From an uncultured Carboxylicivirga sp. (lineage in GTDB: Bacteria; Bacteroidota; Bacteroidia; Bacteroidales; Marinilabiliaceae): a DNA stretch of 64,000 nucleotides. The DNA lies in assembly GCA_947503525.1 (NCBI GenBank), contig CANNEA010000001.1, positions 1 through 64,000 on the forward strand, read 5' to 3'. Positions 16,503-26,530 of this stretch are shown in pieces (position 1 is the stretch's first letter; the number at the start of each line of letters is the position of its first letter). Below the pieces are notes generated by a model. The model ran no database searches. It was not told where the DNA came from and worked only from the letters and a program-made list of their open reading frames with translations. Both the position numbers and the translations under genes were made by a program.

Positions 16503-17999
16503 ATGAAACAATTAGCCCTTTTAATAAGCCTAGTTTTATTGGCTTCCTGTGTTAATCGAAATGAACAGGAAGAGACCTTCAGATACGAAGAAAATTGGGA
16601 AAGCTTACAGAATTATGAAATACCACAATGGATGAAAGATGCCAAATTTGGAATTTTTATTCATTGGGGACCAAACTCTGTAGCAGAGTTGCACACTGAT
16701 TGGTATCCTCGATGGATGTATTCCGACAAGGGACACATCAATATACAAACCGGTGAAATAAAAGCCGGAAAACCCCATGAGGCTTATTTGTATCACAAAG
16801 AGAAATTTGGTGACCAAAATGAATTTGGATACAAAGACATGATTCCTATGTGGACCATGGAAAATTTTAATCCAACGGAATGGGTGAGCCTATTTAAAGA
16901 AGCAGGTGCTCAATATGTTATTCCAGTTGCCGAACATCACGATGGTTATGCCTTGTATGAATCAAGCTACACCCCTTGGAATGCGACCAAAGTTGGGCCC
17001 AAATACGATGTGTTCAAAGCTTTAGCTGACGAGATTAAAAAGCAAGGTTTAATTTTTGGAGCAAGTTCACACCTGGCCTTTAATTACAACTACTACAATC
17101 AACAAGACTATTTTGATACTGGTAACCCGGAATATGCTGATTTGTATGCCCCTCCACATGAACTGGGCGATTCGGTAAGTCAGGAGTGGCTGTCCGATGT
17201 TTGGTGGCCACGTACCAAAGAGATAATAGATAAGTATAATCCTGATGTTTTATGGTTCGATTTTTATTTAGACCGACCGGAGTTTGTGCCTTATCATAAA
17301 AAACTGGCAGCCTACTATTACAATACTGGAATTGAAAGAGATAGAACAGTAGTTTTGCAAACCAAGAATTTCCATTTTGAATCCTATCCTGAGGGTACTC
17401 ACATGTTTGATCTGGAAAGAAGTAAGTCGGATAATATCCGAAAAGAATATTGGCAGACTGATACATCAATTGGAAAAAATTCATGGTATTATTCTAAAAA
17501 CTGGATACCTAAGTCGGCGCAAGAGTTAGTTGCTGATTTAGTTGATATTGTGAGTAAGAATGGATGTTTATTGTTAAATATAGGACCTAAAAAAGATGGA
17601 ACTATTCCGGAGGATCAGCAGAAAACCCTACTGAATATTGGGAAATGGTTGAAAATAAATGGTGAAGCTATTTATGGTGCAACACATTGGGAAGTATTTG
17701 GAGAAGGCCCTACCAAAACGAATACGGGGCACCTGGCTGAGAGCAAGGACAAAGGCTATACTGAACAGGATTTTCGCTTTACCATAAATGGAGATAAGCT
17801 TTATGCCATAGCACTTGTTCCCCCTTCCGATAGTATTGAAATCGACTATTTGAATGTGGATAGAATGAAAATCAAGTCTATTCAATTATTAGGTTACGAT
17901 GGTGAGGTATCTTTCTCGCAGACCAAAGAAAAGCTGATTATTGAGAAGCCGGAAGATGCAGTATTGGATTATTCATGGGTATTTAAATTAGCTTACTAA
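16503..17999 (+). CDS. Alpha-L-fucosidase, GH29 lipoprotein
   Basis: Predicted lipoprotein (MKQLALLISLVLLASC, cysteine 16) that should release alpha-linked fucose in the periplasm or at the cell surface. The GH29 barrel is complete: WMKDAKFGIFIHWGP, AQYVIPVAEHHDGYALYES with the EHHDG fucose-binding motif, the nucleophile D253 in PDVLWFDFYLD, and DIVSKNGCLLLNIGPKKDG. A C-terminal beta-sandwich (~390-498) follows. It is the same length as the GH29 protein at 9865 and shares its architecture but is clearly divergent, so they are not a recent duplicate. It follows the symporter gene by 118 bp on the same strand. Confidence 0.93.
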   Translation: MKQLALLISLVLLASCVNRNEQEETFRYEENWESLQNYEIPQWMKDAKFGIFIHWGPNSVAELHTDWYPRWMYSDKGHINIQTGEIKAGKPHEAYLYHKEKFGDQNEFGYKDMIPMWTMENFNPTEWVSLFKEAGAQYVIPVAEHHDGYALYESSYTPWNATKVGPKYDVFKALADEIKKQGLIFGASSHLAFNYNYYNQQDYFDTGNPEYADLYAPPHELGDSVSQEWLSDVWWPRTKEIIDKYNPDVLWFDFYLDRPEFVPYHKKLAAYYYNTGIERDRTVVLQTKNFHFESYPEGTHMFDLERSKSDNIRKEYWQTDTSIGKNSWYYSKNWIPKSAQELVADLVDIVSKNGCLLLNIGPKKDGTIPEDQQKTLLNIGKWLKINGEAIYGATHWEVFGEGPTKTNTGHLAESKDKGYTEQDFRFTINGDKLYAIALVPPSDSIEIDYLNVDRMKIKSIQLLGYDGEVSFSQTKEKLIIEKPEDAVLDYSWVFKLAY

Positions 18000-18157
18000 A
18001 CTATTATATATCCGTTTCTATTGGCTTGTGTCGCGATAAGTAATGACTATCAAAAGCTAGAAGCAAATTTCAATTTATTAATTAAGAATTATATAGTCGT
18101 ATATGTCTGACTGCAATGCCTTCATGGATTGTAGTTAAGCAGTTTTTAAGGCATAAA

Positions 18158-18188
18158 AAAAAGTCCTCTTTACAGAGGACTTTTTTTA
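18158..18188 (-). terminator. dnaK terminator
   Basis: AAAAGTCCTC pairs with GAGGACTTTT around TTTACA, giving a strong hairpin with a T-run on the minus strand, just beyond the dnaK stop codon. A near copy of this element lies at 7821-7889. Confidence 0.85.
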
Positions 18189-18206
18189 TGAAATATATTT
18201 GAAGCC

Positions 18207-20120
18207 TTATTTTACTTCTTCGAAGTCAACATCAGTAACTTCATCGTCTTTGCCACCTTCTGGTTGTGCACCTGCATCTGGGCCTGGCTGTGCGCCACCC
18301 TGAGCATCTGCTTGCGCCTGACTAGCATTGTACATCTCTTGAGATGCAGCCTGGAATACTGTATTCAACTCAGTAGTTGCAGCATCAATAGCTTCTAAAT
18401 CCTGAGCGGCATGAGCTTCTTTTAGCTTAGTTAAAGCAGCTTCGATAGGTTGCTTTTTGTCAGCTGGCAATTTGTCACCAAATTCCTTCAATTGCTTCTC
18501 AGTCTGGAAAACTAAACTGTCAGCTCCATTAAGCTTATCAATTTTTTCCTTTTCCTTCTTATCAGCATCTGCATTAGCCTCAGCTTCGTCTTTCATTCTT
18601 TGAATTTCTTCATCAGATAAACCTGAAGAAGCTTCAATACGAATACTTTGCTCTTTGCCTGTTGCTTTATCTTTAGCTGTTACATGAAGAATACCATTGG
18701 CATCAATATCAAAAGTTACTTCAATTTGAGGCGTAGCACGTGGTGCCGGTGGAATTCCATCTAAGTGGAAACGACCGATGGTTTTATTATCCTTCGCCAT
18801 TGAACGCTCACCTTGTAATACGTGAATTTCAACAGATGGCTGGTTATCTACAGCAGTAGTAAAAGTTTCTGACTTCTTAGTTGGAATCGTAGTATTAGCT
18901 TCGATCAACTTAGTCATTACACTACCCATAGTTTCGATACCCAATGAAAGAGGAGTAACATCTAAAAGAAGTACATCTTTAACTTCACCAGTTAAAACAC
19001 CACCTTGGATAGCTGCACCTACTGCAACAACCTCATCAGGATTAACTCCTTTTGAAGGTGCTTTTCCGAAGAAATCTTTTACAATTGTCTGGATAGCAGG
19101 AATACGGGTTGATCCACCAACTAAAATTACCTCATCAATATCAGATGGCGATAAACCGGCATCTTTAAGAGCTACTTTACATGGCTCAAGAGTGCGTTGG
19201 ATTAATTTGTCTGAAATTTGTTCGAATTGTGCACGTGATAATGATCGCACCAAGTGTTTTGGAATACCATCAACAGGCATAATATATGGTAAGTTAATCT
19301 CAGTACTAGTTGACGAAGATAACTCAATCTTAGCTTTTTCAGCAGCATCTTTCAAACGTTGAAGAGCCATAGGATCTTTACGTAGATCGATGTTTTCATC
19401 TTTAATAAACTCATCAGCCAACCAGTTAATGATTGCATCATCAAAGTCATCTCCACCAAGGTGAGTATCACCGTTAGTTGATTTTACTTCAAATACACCT
19501 TCACCAAGTTCTAATACTGAAATATCGAAAGTACCACCACCAAGGTCAAATACTGCAACCTTCATGTCGCGATCCATCTTGTCTAAACCATATGCTAAAG
19601 AAGCAGCAGTAGGCTCATTGATGATACGGCTAACTTTTAAACCAGCGATTTCACCAGCTTCTTTTGTTGCCTGACGTTGAGCATCGTTAAAATAAGCAGG
19701 TACTGTTACAACAGCTTCACTTACTTCTTGTCCAAGGTAATCCTCAGCAGTCTTCTTCATTTTCTGAAGAACCATAGCTGAAATTTCCTGAGCAGAATAC
19801 TGACGGTCATCTATTTTAACACGTGGTGTATTGTTGTCACCTTTTACTACCTCATAAGGCACACGCGTTACTTCGTTTGGAATTTCATCAAACATTGAAC
19901 CCATAAAACGCTTAATCGAATAAATCGTTTTTTGTGGGTTTGTGATTGCCTGACGTTTCGCAGGATCACCTACTTTGCGCTCTCCACCTTCAATAAATGC
20001 CACGATAGATGGCGTTGTTCTTTTACCTTCGCTGTTTGGAATTACAACAGGCTCATTACCTTCCATTACGGATACGCAAGAGTTAGTCGTTCCCAAGTCG
20101 ATACCAATAATTTTTCCCAT
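18207..20120 (-). CDS. dnaK: Molecular chaperone DnaK (Hsp70)
   Basis: The ATP-dependent Hsp70 chaperone. The 637 residues start with [20 protein letters not shown] and include the nucleotide-binding motifs [16 protein letters not shown] and [10 protein letters not shown], the substrate domain [15 protein letters not shown], and the helical lid. The C-terminus ends DVDFEEVK, close to the universal EEVD-like tail of bacterial DnaK. The region around [12 protein letters not shown] is the usual low-complexity linker. dnaJ and grpE are not adjacent, so dnaK is transcribed alone here, with its own terminator. Confidence 0.98.
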   Translation of the reverse strand: MGKIIGIDLGTTNSCVSVMEGNEPVVIPNSEGKRTTPSIVAFIEGGERKVGDPAKRQAITNPQKTIYSIKRFMGSMFDEIPNEVTRVPYEVVKGDNNTPRVKIDDRQYSAQEISAMVLQKMKKTAEDYLGQEVSEAVVTVPAYFNDAQRQATKEAGEIAGLKVSRIINEPTAASLAYGLDKMDRDMKVAVFDLGGGTFDISVLELGEGVFEVKSTNGDTHLGGDDFDDAIINWLADEFIKDENIDLRKDPMALQRLKDAAEKAKIELSSSTSTEINLPYIMPVDGIPKHLVRSLSRAQFEQISDKLIQRTLEPCKVALKDAGLSPSDIDEVILVGGSTRIPAIQTIVKDFFGKAPSKGVNPDEVVAVGAAIQGGVLTGEVKDVLLLDVTPLSLGIETMGSVMTKLIEANTTIPTKKSETFTTAVDNQPSVEIHVLQGERSMAKDNKTIGRFHLDGIPPAPRATPQIEVTFDIDANGILHVTAKDKATGKEQSIRIEASSGLSDEEIQRMKDEAEANADADKKEKEKIDKLNGADSLVFQTEKQLKEFGDKLPADKKQPIEAALTKLKEAHAAQDLEAIDAATTELNTVFQAASQEMYNASQAQADAQGGAQPGPDAGAQPEGGKDDEVTDVDFEEVK

Positions 20121-20313
20121 TACTGTATAATTATATTTTTTGTCCTTTGTTATTTCTAATTCTCAGGATGCAAATACTCAAATGGTGTGCCAAGACTTTT
20201 TAAGGGAATTTTCAGGTAAAATTGACATTGCAAAGTTGTAATGTGGCTAAAGTTTGTCAGATTTGAGTGACAGAATGGCAAAACGACATGGTATTAAACT
20301 TCAAAACTGACAG

Positions 20314-20928
20314 CTAATAATTCATTTTTAAGATCTGCCTAATATTCTCAATCTTTACGAATAAATCTTCGATAAAATCATACTCCACATCCCAATTCTG
20401 TGGATTTACAATAGCCATATAAGAAGAGTCTTTTAATTCAGGTACAAAGTCAAGATTATATTCATTTATTGAGATGTTTAGGAATTCCTTTGAGTTGAGA
20501 GCCTCTAATATTTTGTTTTGAAGCTTATGTTTTGATAAGAGTCGTTGTTCATCAATATTAGGCTTTCCTTCAATAATTACTTTTGAGTCAAACTTTGAAT
20601 TGCCAACATTATATCCTCTGTTTCTTGCGAAAACATTTAGTTTATCTACTATATTCTTTTGCCTGATGCTAATTCCGGATTTTTTCGGCATTTCTAAAGA
20701 AATAAAAGCACCACAGTAGATAGGAGTTTCACCAATTTTGGGATATGGATTACTATACCAAAGAAAGAAACTGGTTTGATCTTCATTAATCGGAATGTAG
20801 ACAGTTCGCTTAAACCGTTGAAAGGTTCGAAATCCCGTATGGGGATATGCTTCTTCATGTGCGAAAATCTTTCGATTTGTTGCTTTCGCAAACTCACTTA
20901 GTATTTCAATGTTTGGCTTATCTTCCAT
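20314..20928 (-). CDS. Hypothetical protein, unknown family
   Basis: I do not recognise this 204-residue protein. It has no signal peptide or membrane segment and looks like a soluble alpha/beta protein, with aromatic-rich segments such as RTFQRFKRTVYIPINED and SFFLWYSNPYPKIGE in the first half and a helical C-terminus (DFIEDLFVKIENIRQIL). It stands alone on the minus strand: 193 bp separate it from dnaK and 56 bp from the export operon. Its codon use is not obviously unlike its neighbours. It may be an accessory gene. Confidence 0.65.
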   Translation of the reverse strand: MEDKPNIEILSEFAKATNRKIFAHEEAYPHTGFRTFQRFKRTVYIPINEDQTSFFLWYSNPYPKIGETPIYCGAFISLEMPKKSGISIRQKNIVDKLNVFARNRGYNVGNSKFDSKVIIEGKPNIDEQRLLSKHKLQNKILEALNSKEFLNISINEYNLDFVPELKDSSYMAIVNPQNWDVEYDFIEDLFVKIENIRQILKMNY

Positions 20929-20984
20929 GGCTTAGGCAGTTTAATAAGGTGAAATGAAATCTATGCAAATACTATTATTTGTAT

Positions 20985-22226
20985 TTATAACCTGATCAAT
21001 TCTTTATCATCCATAGCTTCATTAGTGCTTATTACAACTTTATCTCCCTTATTAAGACCAGCCACTATATGGTAAGCTTCTTCATTCTCTTCACCTAACT
21101 TAACTTCTTGCCGTACGACCGACATGCCGTCTTTTTTCAATACAAAGCGTAAGCTATCATTTCCTCTAATTGCCGTTTTGTCTACATATATGGCTTTTTC
21201 AATGCTATTTGTAATAATGGTATTGGTGGTTGTCATTCCCGGCAAAATACTCTCATTAATATCCCTTAGTTCTACGTTAACTTTAAAACCATTCTGAAAC
21301 TCTCCTGGTATCTCCTGTCCAACATTGGCTATGCTGATGATTTTCCCATCAAACACTTTCTTAGGGAAGGCGTCAATTTTGAGTTTTACATCCTGACCAA
21401 TCTTTATTTTGGCAATATCAATTTCTTTGACCTGTATTTCGGAGATCAAGGTGCTTAGGTCGGGTAGAGTGGCTATGAGTGGCATCCATCTGCCAACGCG
21501 AGAGCCTACTTTTACCTTTTGCCCATTATATGCAATTCCATAAATGACCATTCCATCGGCAGGTGATTTTATTGTCAATTCACTTCTTAATTGCTCCATC
21601 AGGCGTTTCTTATTCTCATAACGTTCTACCTTTTTTTGATTTCGGGCAATTTTATACTTGTGCTTTTGAGTTTTAGTAATTAAATCGCGTTCTGATTTGA
21701 CCAATGAACGAATGGCTTTTTCATATTCGATATTGGTTTGGCGCTGAATGGCCTTTGATTCATATACTGATTGCTCCACCTTTAGTTCAGCATCAATTAC
21801 TTCGTCTTTTCGTTTTTGAATATTCTCTCGTGCTGCTGAAAGCTGCAGGCTTGAATCAATTTTGGCATCTTCAACGAAGGTGTATAACTCATTTAGTCTT
21901 TCCTTAACTCTTGCTAAGTTTTCTTCTATCTCGGTAGGTTCGAGTTTTGCCACTTCATCTCCCTTCTTAACTATCTTACCTTCTTCAACTATGCTTAATA
22001 TTTTCATGGCCCAAATATCCACTTCATCATTAAAGCTGACCTCAGGAACTTTAATATCGAGGGCTTTAAGTGCTTTTAATTCACCAGTTGCCTCAACAGA
22101 GGTTTCAAATAGTCCTTCTTGAACGGTTGCGGATGTCTGTGACTGATCATTACTTTTCCAGGGGTGCCAAATAAGGGCAACAATAACAACAAATCCAGCA
22201 ATCAATCCTATCTGTTTTTTATTCAT
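20985..22226 (-). CDS. Membrane fusion protein (HlyD/MacA-like periplasmic adaptor)
   Basis: The adaptor that links an inner-membrane transporter to an outer-membrane channel. An N-terminal membrane anchor (~5-22) precedes a lipoyl-type half (PEVSFNDEVDIWAMKIL and EEGKIVKKGDEVAKLEP), a long coiled-coil hairpin (~110-210), the second lipoyl half (IKSPADGMVIYG) and beta-barrel segments (KIGQDVKLKIDAFP). The C-terminal membrane-proximal domain reads NKGDKVVIST. It is the last gene of a four-gene operon, 8 bp after the TolC-type gene. A second, distinct adaptor (25113-26441) opens the operon. Confidence 0.9.
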   Translation of the reverse strand: MNKKQIGLIAGFVVIVALIWHPWKSNDQSQTSATVQEGLFETSVEATGELKALKALDIKVPEVSFNDEVDIWAMKILSIVEEGKIVKKGDEVAKLEPTEIEENLARVKERLNELYTFVEDAKIDSSLQLSAARENIQKRKDEVIDAELKVEQSVYESKAIQRQTNIEYEKAIRSLVKSERDLITKTQKHKYKIARNQKKVERYENKKRLMEQLRSELTIKSPADGMVIYGIAYNGQKVKVGSRVGRWMPLIATLPDLSTLISEIQVKEIDIAKIKIGQDVKLKIDAFPKKVFDGKIISIANVGQEIPGEFQNGFKVNVELRDINESILPGMTTTNTIITNSIEKAIYVDKTAIRGNDSLRFVLKKDGMSVVRQEVKLGEENEEAYHIVAGLNKGDKVVISTNEAMDDKELIRL

Positions 22227-22234
22227 ATCGCGGC

Positions 22235-23734
22235 TTATTGTTCAAGTAAATAATCCAAAGATTTTATCAACGACTCGTTATTCTCAAAATCATATAGAGT
22301 AATCTGTCGAATTGTATAGTATCCTCTCCAGAATTCAGAGAGCGAATTGATGTAAGCTCTTCTTGATTGATCCAAAGAATTACGTGCCGCATTTAAGCGT
22401 ATCACATCTACTTTGTCAATCATAAAACGTTGCTTGGTTACATTATAACCGAGTTGTGCTACCGTATCTGCTTTGGCAGAAATATTCACTTGTTCTTCCT
22501 GAAGATTAAATTCAAGAATTTGCATAATTACATCTTGCTCAAAATCAATTAAGGCCTGTTTAACTTCCGCTTCTGTAACTTTTCTATTGGATTTGGCCAT
22601 TTGAATTTCTCCGCGTCGGGTGCCCCAATCAATAATTGGAGCGTTTAAGCTAACTCCAAGTCCGCGGTCATCACCAAAAGGACTATTGTATAAATCTTTG
22701 TACGTATCTGATTGTTTGTTTATTCCGATGTTGGCACTTAGATCGGCACTTAGTCCGCTGGTTGCTTTAGTTTGAGCTACATTTTTGTTTGCATTTATCA
22801 TTCTGGCTTCCAAAGCAAGTACATCCGGGTTGTTTTCTTTTGCCAATTCAAGAGCCTGATCAGCATTTACCTTTAGTTCTGGAATTTCATTAGGAATAAG
22901 AGGAGTTATCACCAGATTTTTATCGAAACCCAGAAATGAATTAAGAATATTCTGAGCTTGTTTCAATCTAACCTGTGCTTTGGTTTTTGCAATCTTAGAA
23001 TTAAGATAACTCAATTCTAAATCCAATAGTTCGTCTTGAGTTACGGTTCCTATCTGAAAGCGTCCCTTACCTATATTGAATAAAGTATCGGCATTGGCAA
23101 GGTTTGTTTCTGCAATTTTTAAATCAATTTCTGCTCCAACAGAATTGAAAAAAACGCGAACAGCCTGCTCGGAAAGCGCTTCCATATCAGATAAAAAAGT
23201 TTTTTTCGCTTGCTCATATTCCAAGGGCTTAAGCTTCGATTCCCATTTAAACCTATTATAACCTGTAAGAGGTTGACTTAATCGGATACTTATAGGAACT
23301 GATGTATAACTGATGTCCTCGGAGCCAATGTTCTGTAAACGCTTTACATCTGAAGTCAGGCTTAGCTGACCACCGGTGAATGTAACATTCTGATTTACGG
23401 ACAAACCTAATTGAGAGGAGACCGCTTCGTTGGATACAAATTTATTTTCGCCAGTTTCCGGATCAATTAATTGCCTTACAGATCGATCATAATTAACAGG
23501 AGTTGTATTAAGGCGTAATCCGGGAAGCTGTGAAGCTTTATATGATCTGAAATCCCAATAACTCGCCAAATACATATTCTTTGAGCGAAAACTAGATAAG
23601 GATTGCAATTTTGCCAATCGGATGGTTTCGTCGAGGGTCAATTGCATTTGTTGCTGTAAGGGGTCAACTGCCGATTGAGCATGTATTCCACAGCTTAACA
23701 ATAGGGTAAAAAGGAGAAGGTTTATTTTAGGCAT
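22235..23734 (-). CDS. Outer membrane efflux protein (TolC family)
   Basis: A TolC-type trimeric outer-membrane channel with an N-terminal signal peptide (cleavage near HAQSAVDP). Two related halves with long alpha-helical hairpins are visible. Repeated TolC signatures include LDETIRLAKLQSL in half one, ALELAKENNPDVLALEARM at the start of half two, and NIGKGRFQIGTVTQDELLDLEL. The 499-residue length is normal. It is 2 bp from the permease gene upstream and 8 bp from the adaptor gene downstream, so the channel, permease and adaptors form one tripartite export system. Confidence 0.92.
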   Translation of the reverse strand: MPKINLLLFTLLLSCGIHAQSAVDPLQQQMQLTLDETIRLAKLQSLSSFRSKNMYLASYWDFRSYKASQLPGLRLNTTPVNYDRSVRQLIDPETGENKFVSNEAVSSQLGLSVNQNVTFTGGQLSLTSDVKRLQNIGSEDISYTSVPISIRLSQPLTGYNRFKWESKLKPLEYEQAKKTFLSDMEALSEQAVRVFFNSVGAEIDLKIAETNLANADTLFNIGKGRFQIGTVTQDELLDLELSYLNSKIAKTKAQVRLKQAQNILNSFLGFDKNLVITPLIPNEIPELKVNADQALELAKENNPDVLALEARMINANKNVAQTKATSGLSADLSANIGINKQSDTYKDLYNSPFGDDRGLGVSLNAPIIDWGTRRGEIQMAKSNRKVTEAEVKQALIDFEQDVIMQILEFNLQEEQVNISAKADTVAQLGYNVTKQRFMIDKVDVIRLNAARNSLDQSRRAYINSLSEFWRGYYTIRQITLYDFENNESLIKSLDYLLEQ

Positions 23735-23736
23735 AA

Positions 23737-25116
23737 TTAATGTCTTAATGATTCAACAGGGTCTTGGTTGGCTGCATTTTTTGCAGGGATATATCCAAAT
23801 ATAATTCCTACAGTTGCCGAAACTCCAAATGCAACTACTACTGAGAAGAATGAAACTATGGTTTTTATATCCGCAGTCAGGTGAATAATATGGGCTAAGA
23901 GTACTCCAAGTATAATACCTATTAGTCCGCCTGAAATACTAATCAATGTTGATTCAGCTAAAAACTGAACGATAATATCGTTACGTGATGCACCGATGGC
24001 TTGTCGAGTCCCGATCTCTCGGATTCGCTCCCATACTGAAGCCAGCATAATATTCATAATTCCGATACCTCCAACTATTAGAGAAATTCCTGCAATTGCT
24101 CCCAGGACGATATTAAATATCTCATTGGTTTTTTGCTGCTGTTTTAACAATAGTTCAGGCACCGTTACTTCAAAATCATAAATATTGGAATGACGTCGTA
24201 ATATCAATCGCTTGAGAATATCAGCTGTAGCCGACAGTTTTTCCGTATCATCTACCTGAACAATTATTTTATCCAGTTGATTATTTGTTTTCGCAGATTT
24301 GGTTTCTTTTTCATCATCGTCATTTCCACCCATAAAAAAAGTAAAACCGCCACCAGCCATATTATCCATAATATCGGCTTTTATGGCTCCACGATCTTTA
24401 AAACGCATTAACATGGTTTTAAATGGAATGATTATTTTATTATCACTACTGCTAATTCCCATTTCATCAGAAGCAGAAGTGGTGAAATCGCGTTTTTGAA
24501 TGGTGCCAATGACCCTTAACCATACCTGACCACATTTAATGTATTGGTCAATTGGATCATCCTGATTAAAAAACCGCGCTCTGATATTATCCCCAATGAT
24601 ACAGACCGGAACGCCTTTCTCCGTTTGTTGATTGCTAAATTTTTTACCTTTATCGATACTTATATTCAGCATCTCAAAATAATCGGATGAAACACCTTCG
24701 AGCAGCACCGGATAGCTTTTGCCTTCTTTAATAGCGTGATAATTTAAAGCCACTACAGGACTAACCTTTTTAACTGAAGGAACTGTTTCAAGAATTGCTT
24801 CAACATCCAGATGATGAAGACCTTTCGAAAACTTCTTTTGCTTATTGCCCGATTCATTATCTCCATTGCCATCAATGCTTTGGTCAATTGGACTGATGAT
24901 GATATTATTTACTCCAACCAATTTAATTTGTTCCAGCACCTCTTGCTGAGCTCCTTTACCAATAGCCAACATACTTATAACAGCAGCTACGCCAAACATG
25001 ATACCTAAGGCAGTAAGAAAGGCCTTCATTTTATTAGATAAAATGGCTTCAATAGCTATAATAATATTATGGGTATAGCGGAAGTAAGATTTGAAATGTG
25101 TTTTAGAGTTTCTCAT
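23737..25116 (-). CDS. MacB-type ABC transporter permease without its own ATPase domain
   Basis: An inner-membrane permease of the MacB/FtsX type. One N-terminal helix (~18-45, with NKMKAFLTALGIMFGVAAVISMLAIGKGA) is followed by a large periplasmic domain (~65-330). Three helices (~335-450) contain GIGIMNIMLASVWERIREIGTRQAIGAS, the diagnostic MacB signature. The first residues lack the ATP-binding domain fused in MacB, and none of the four operon genes encodes a Walker-motif ATPase. An ATPase supplied from elsewhere is needed. The ATG overlaps the upstream adaptor stop by 4 bp. Confidence 0.92.
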   Translation of the reverse strand: MRNSKTHFKSYFRYTHNIIIAIEAILSNKMKAFLTALGIMFGVAAVISMLAIGKGAQQEVLEQIKLVGVNNIIISPIDQSIDGNGDNESGNKQKKFSKGLHHLDVEAILETVPSVKKVSPVVALNYHAIKEGKSYPVLLEGVSSDYFEMLNISIDKGKKFSNQQTEKGVPVCIIGDNIRARFFNQDDPIDQYIKCGQVWLRVIGTIQKRDFTTSASDEMGISSSDNKIIIPFKTMLMRFKDRGAIKADIMDNMAGGGFTFFMGGNDDDEKETKSAKTNNQLDKIIVQVDDTEKLSATADILKRLILRRHSNIYDFEVTVPELLLKQQQKTNEIFNIVLGAIAGISLIVGGIGIMNIMLASVWERIREIGTRQAIGASRNDIIVQFLAESTLISISGGLIGIILGVLLAHIIHLTADIKTIVSFFSVVVAFGVSATVGIIFGYIPAKNAANQDPVESLRH

Positions 25117-26441
25117 TTTACCTCATTGTTTAAGCTATCAAGCATGGCCGTTTTAAGTTGTTCATAAATTTCAAGCCCATCGTAGTTGATATTCTCGGCA
25201 TTATCAGGAGTATTCATCGATAACTTTTCACCTTCTTTAATACCCTCTTCCAACACTATAAAGTTCTCATTGCTAATTCCCAATTTAACAATTTGCTTTC
25301 GGAATTGACTCCCGTCTTTTACAAAAACATAGCTTAAGGAATCGTTTGTAAAAATGGCTTCCAAAGGAGAATACAGTACATCATTTAACTTAGCAGTGTT
25401 AATAACATTGCTCGTCGTCATCGCAGGCCTTAAATCTTTATCCGTACCATCTATATTGATTGTGACTTCAAAAACCTTAGAATCACCATTAGGTATTACC
25501 TGACCTATATTAGCCACTGCACTAACCGTTCCGTTGAAACTTTTTTCAGGAAAGGCATCTATACCCACCTTTACCGACTGTCCTTCCTTAATCCTTGAGA
25601 TATCAATTTCGTTTATAAATGTTTTCGATATCATACTGCTTAAATCGGGTAGTTCAGCTATTTGTGGCCGCCATCGGTTTATGGTCGAACCTGCCTTTAT
25701 CTTCTTGCCAAAACGATCGAAACTGTGAATAACCAGACCCGGTTTAGGTGCATTTACAATAAGTACTTGAAAGAGTTTGTCGATGTCATCAACCTTATTT
25801 TGTCGACTCTTCACCTTTTCCCAGGCCCTATACACCTTGAATTCATCCTGTTTTTGTTTTAGAGAGTAATCCCTTTTCTTTTGATCCAAATTACGCTCCG
25901 ATCGCTCTACGTCAAGTTTAGCCTGACGTTTAATGGCTGGAGATTCATACACGGATTGATCAAGGATAATTTTTTTCTCCTCGAGTTCAACAGCTGCGTT
26001 AAGCAAATCATCTCGAAGAGTACTAAGGTTCAGGTTGGTGTCAATCTTCGCATCCTCATAAGCATTTAATGAAGTCTCAAGGTCCTCAGCGGCTTTAGTC
26101 CGCAATTCCTCTACAGCACCATGATCAAGGGTTGCCACATAGTCGCCGGAATCCACAACAGTGCCTTCTTCAACAATGCTTGTTATGTTTATTTCATACA
26201 TGTCGATATTTCTACTCGACATCTCTTTCGGCAATTTAATCAACTCTGAATTTTCGGTCTGGAGCTGCCCGGTGGAATAAACCTGAGAAATAAACTCACC
26301 TTTTTGAACCGTGGTGTAAATGTAATTTGATTGCTCGCTTTTAGCCGGAAATAATAGATATATGACTATAAGAGCTATAGCTCCCAAGCCGAGGCTAACT
26401 TTAATTTTTCTGTTTAAGATCATGTACTGCTGGTTTAACAA
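25113..26441 (-). CDS. Membrane fusion protein (HlyD-like), second adaptor
   Basis: The first gene of the export operon and a second periplasmic adaptor. A membrane anchor (~12-30, VSLGLGAIALIVIYLLFP) leads to a lipoyl half with NITSIVEEGTVVDSGDYVATL, a long coiled coil (~115-215) and a second lipoyl half with VNAPKPGLVIHS. The barrel carries IKEGQSVKVGIDAFPEKSF, parallel to the other adaptor. It shares the overall plan but differs in sequence from 20985-22226, so the two are ancient paralogues. The start may be M1 or M7 (MILNRKIKV); M7 aligns better with the paralogue. It may form mixed oligomers with the second adaptor. Confidence 0.88.
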   Translation of the reverse strand: MLNQQYMILNRKIKVSLGLGAIALIVIYLLFPAKSEQSNYIYTTVQKGEFISQVYSTGQLQTENSELIKLPKEMSSRNIDMYEINITSIVEEGTVVDSGDYVATLDHGAVEELRTKAAEDLETSLNAYEDAKIDTNLNLSTLRDDLLNAAVELEEKKIILDQSVYESPAIKRQAKLDVERSERNLDQKKRDYSLKQKQDEFKVYRAWEKVKSRQNKVDDIDKLFQVLIVNAPKPGLVIHSFDRFGKKIKAGSTINRWRPQIAELPDLSSMISKTFINEIDISRIKEGQSVKVGIDAFPEKSFNGTVSAVANIGQVIPNGDSKVFEVTINIDGTDKDLRPAMTTSNVINTAKLNDVLYSPLEAIFTNDSLSYVFVKDGSQFRKQIVKLGISNENFIVLEEGIKEGEKLSMNTPDNAENINYDGLEIYEQLKTAMLDSLNNEVK

Positions 26442-26470
26442 TCACGATATTACTTAAATGTTGTAATATA

Positions 26471-26509
26471 AACACAAAAAAGGCCCGTTATTTAACGAGC
26501 CTTTGTGTT
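26471..26509. terminator. Terminator between the export operon and glmM
   Basis: AACACAAA...GGCCCGTTA pairs with TAACGAGCCTTTGTGTT, a long stem with one bulge. It lies just downstream of the glmM stop (minus strand) and upstream of the export operon's first gene, so it ends the glmM transcript. Confidence 0.7.
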
Positions 26510-26530
26510 AATAATTGTTAAGATAATAAT

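Noticed and set aside
9865-17999. The two GH29 genes as a recent tandem duplication
   Set aside because: They have equal length but differ at the EHHDG motif, at the nucleophile surroundings and throughout, and are 5 kb apart with unrelated genes between.
20985-26441. RND-type efflux system
   Set aside because: The inner-membrane component is a 459-residue MacB-type permease with four helices, not a ~1000-residue RND pump.
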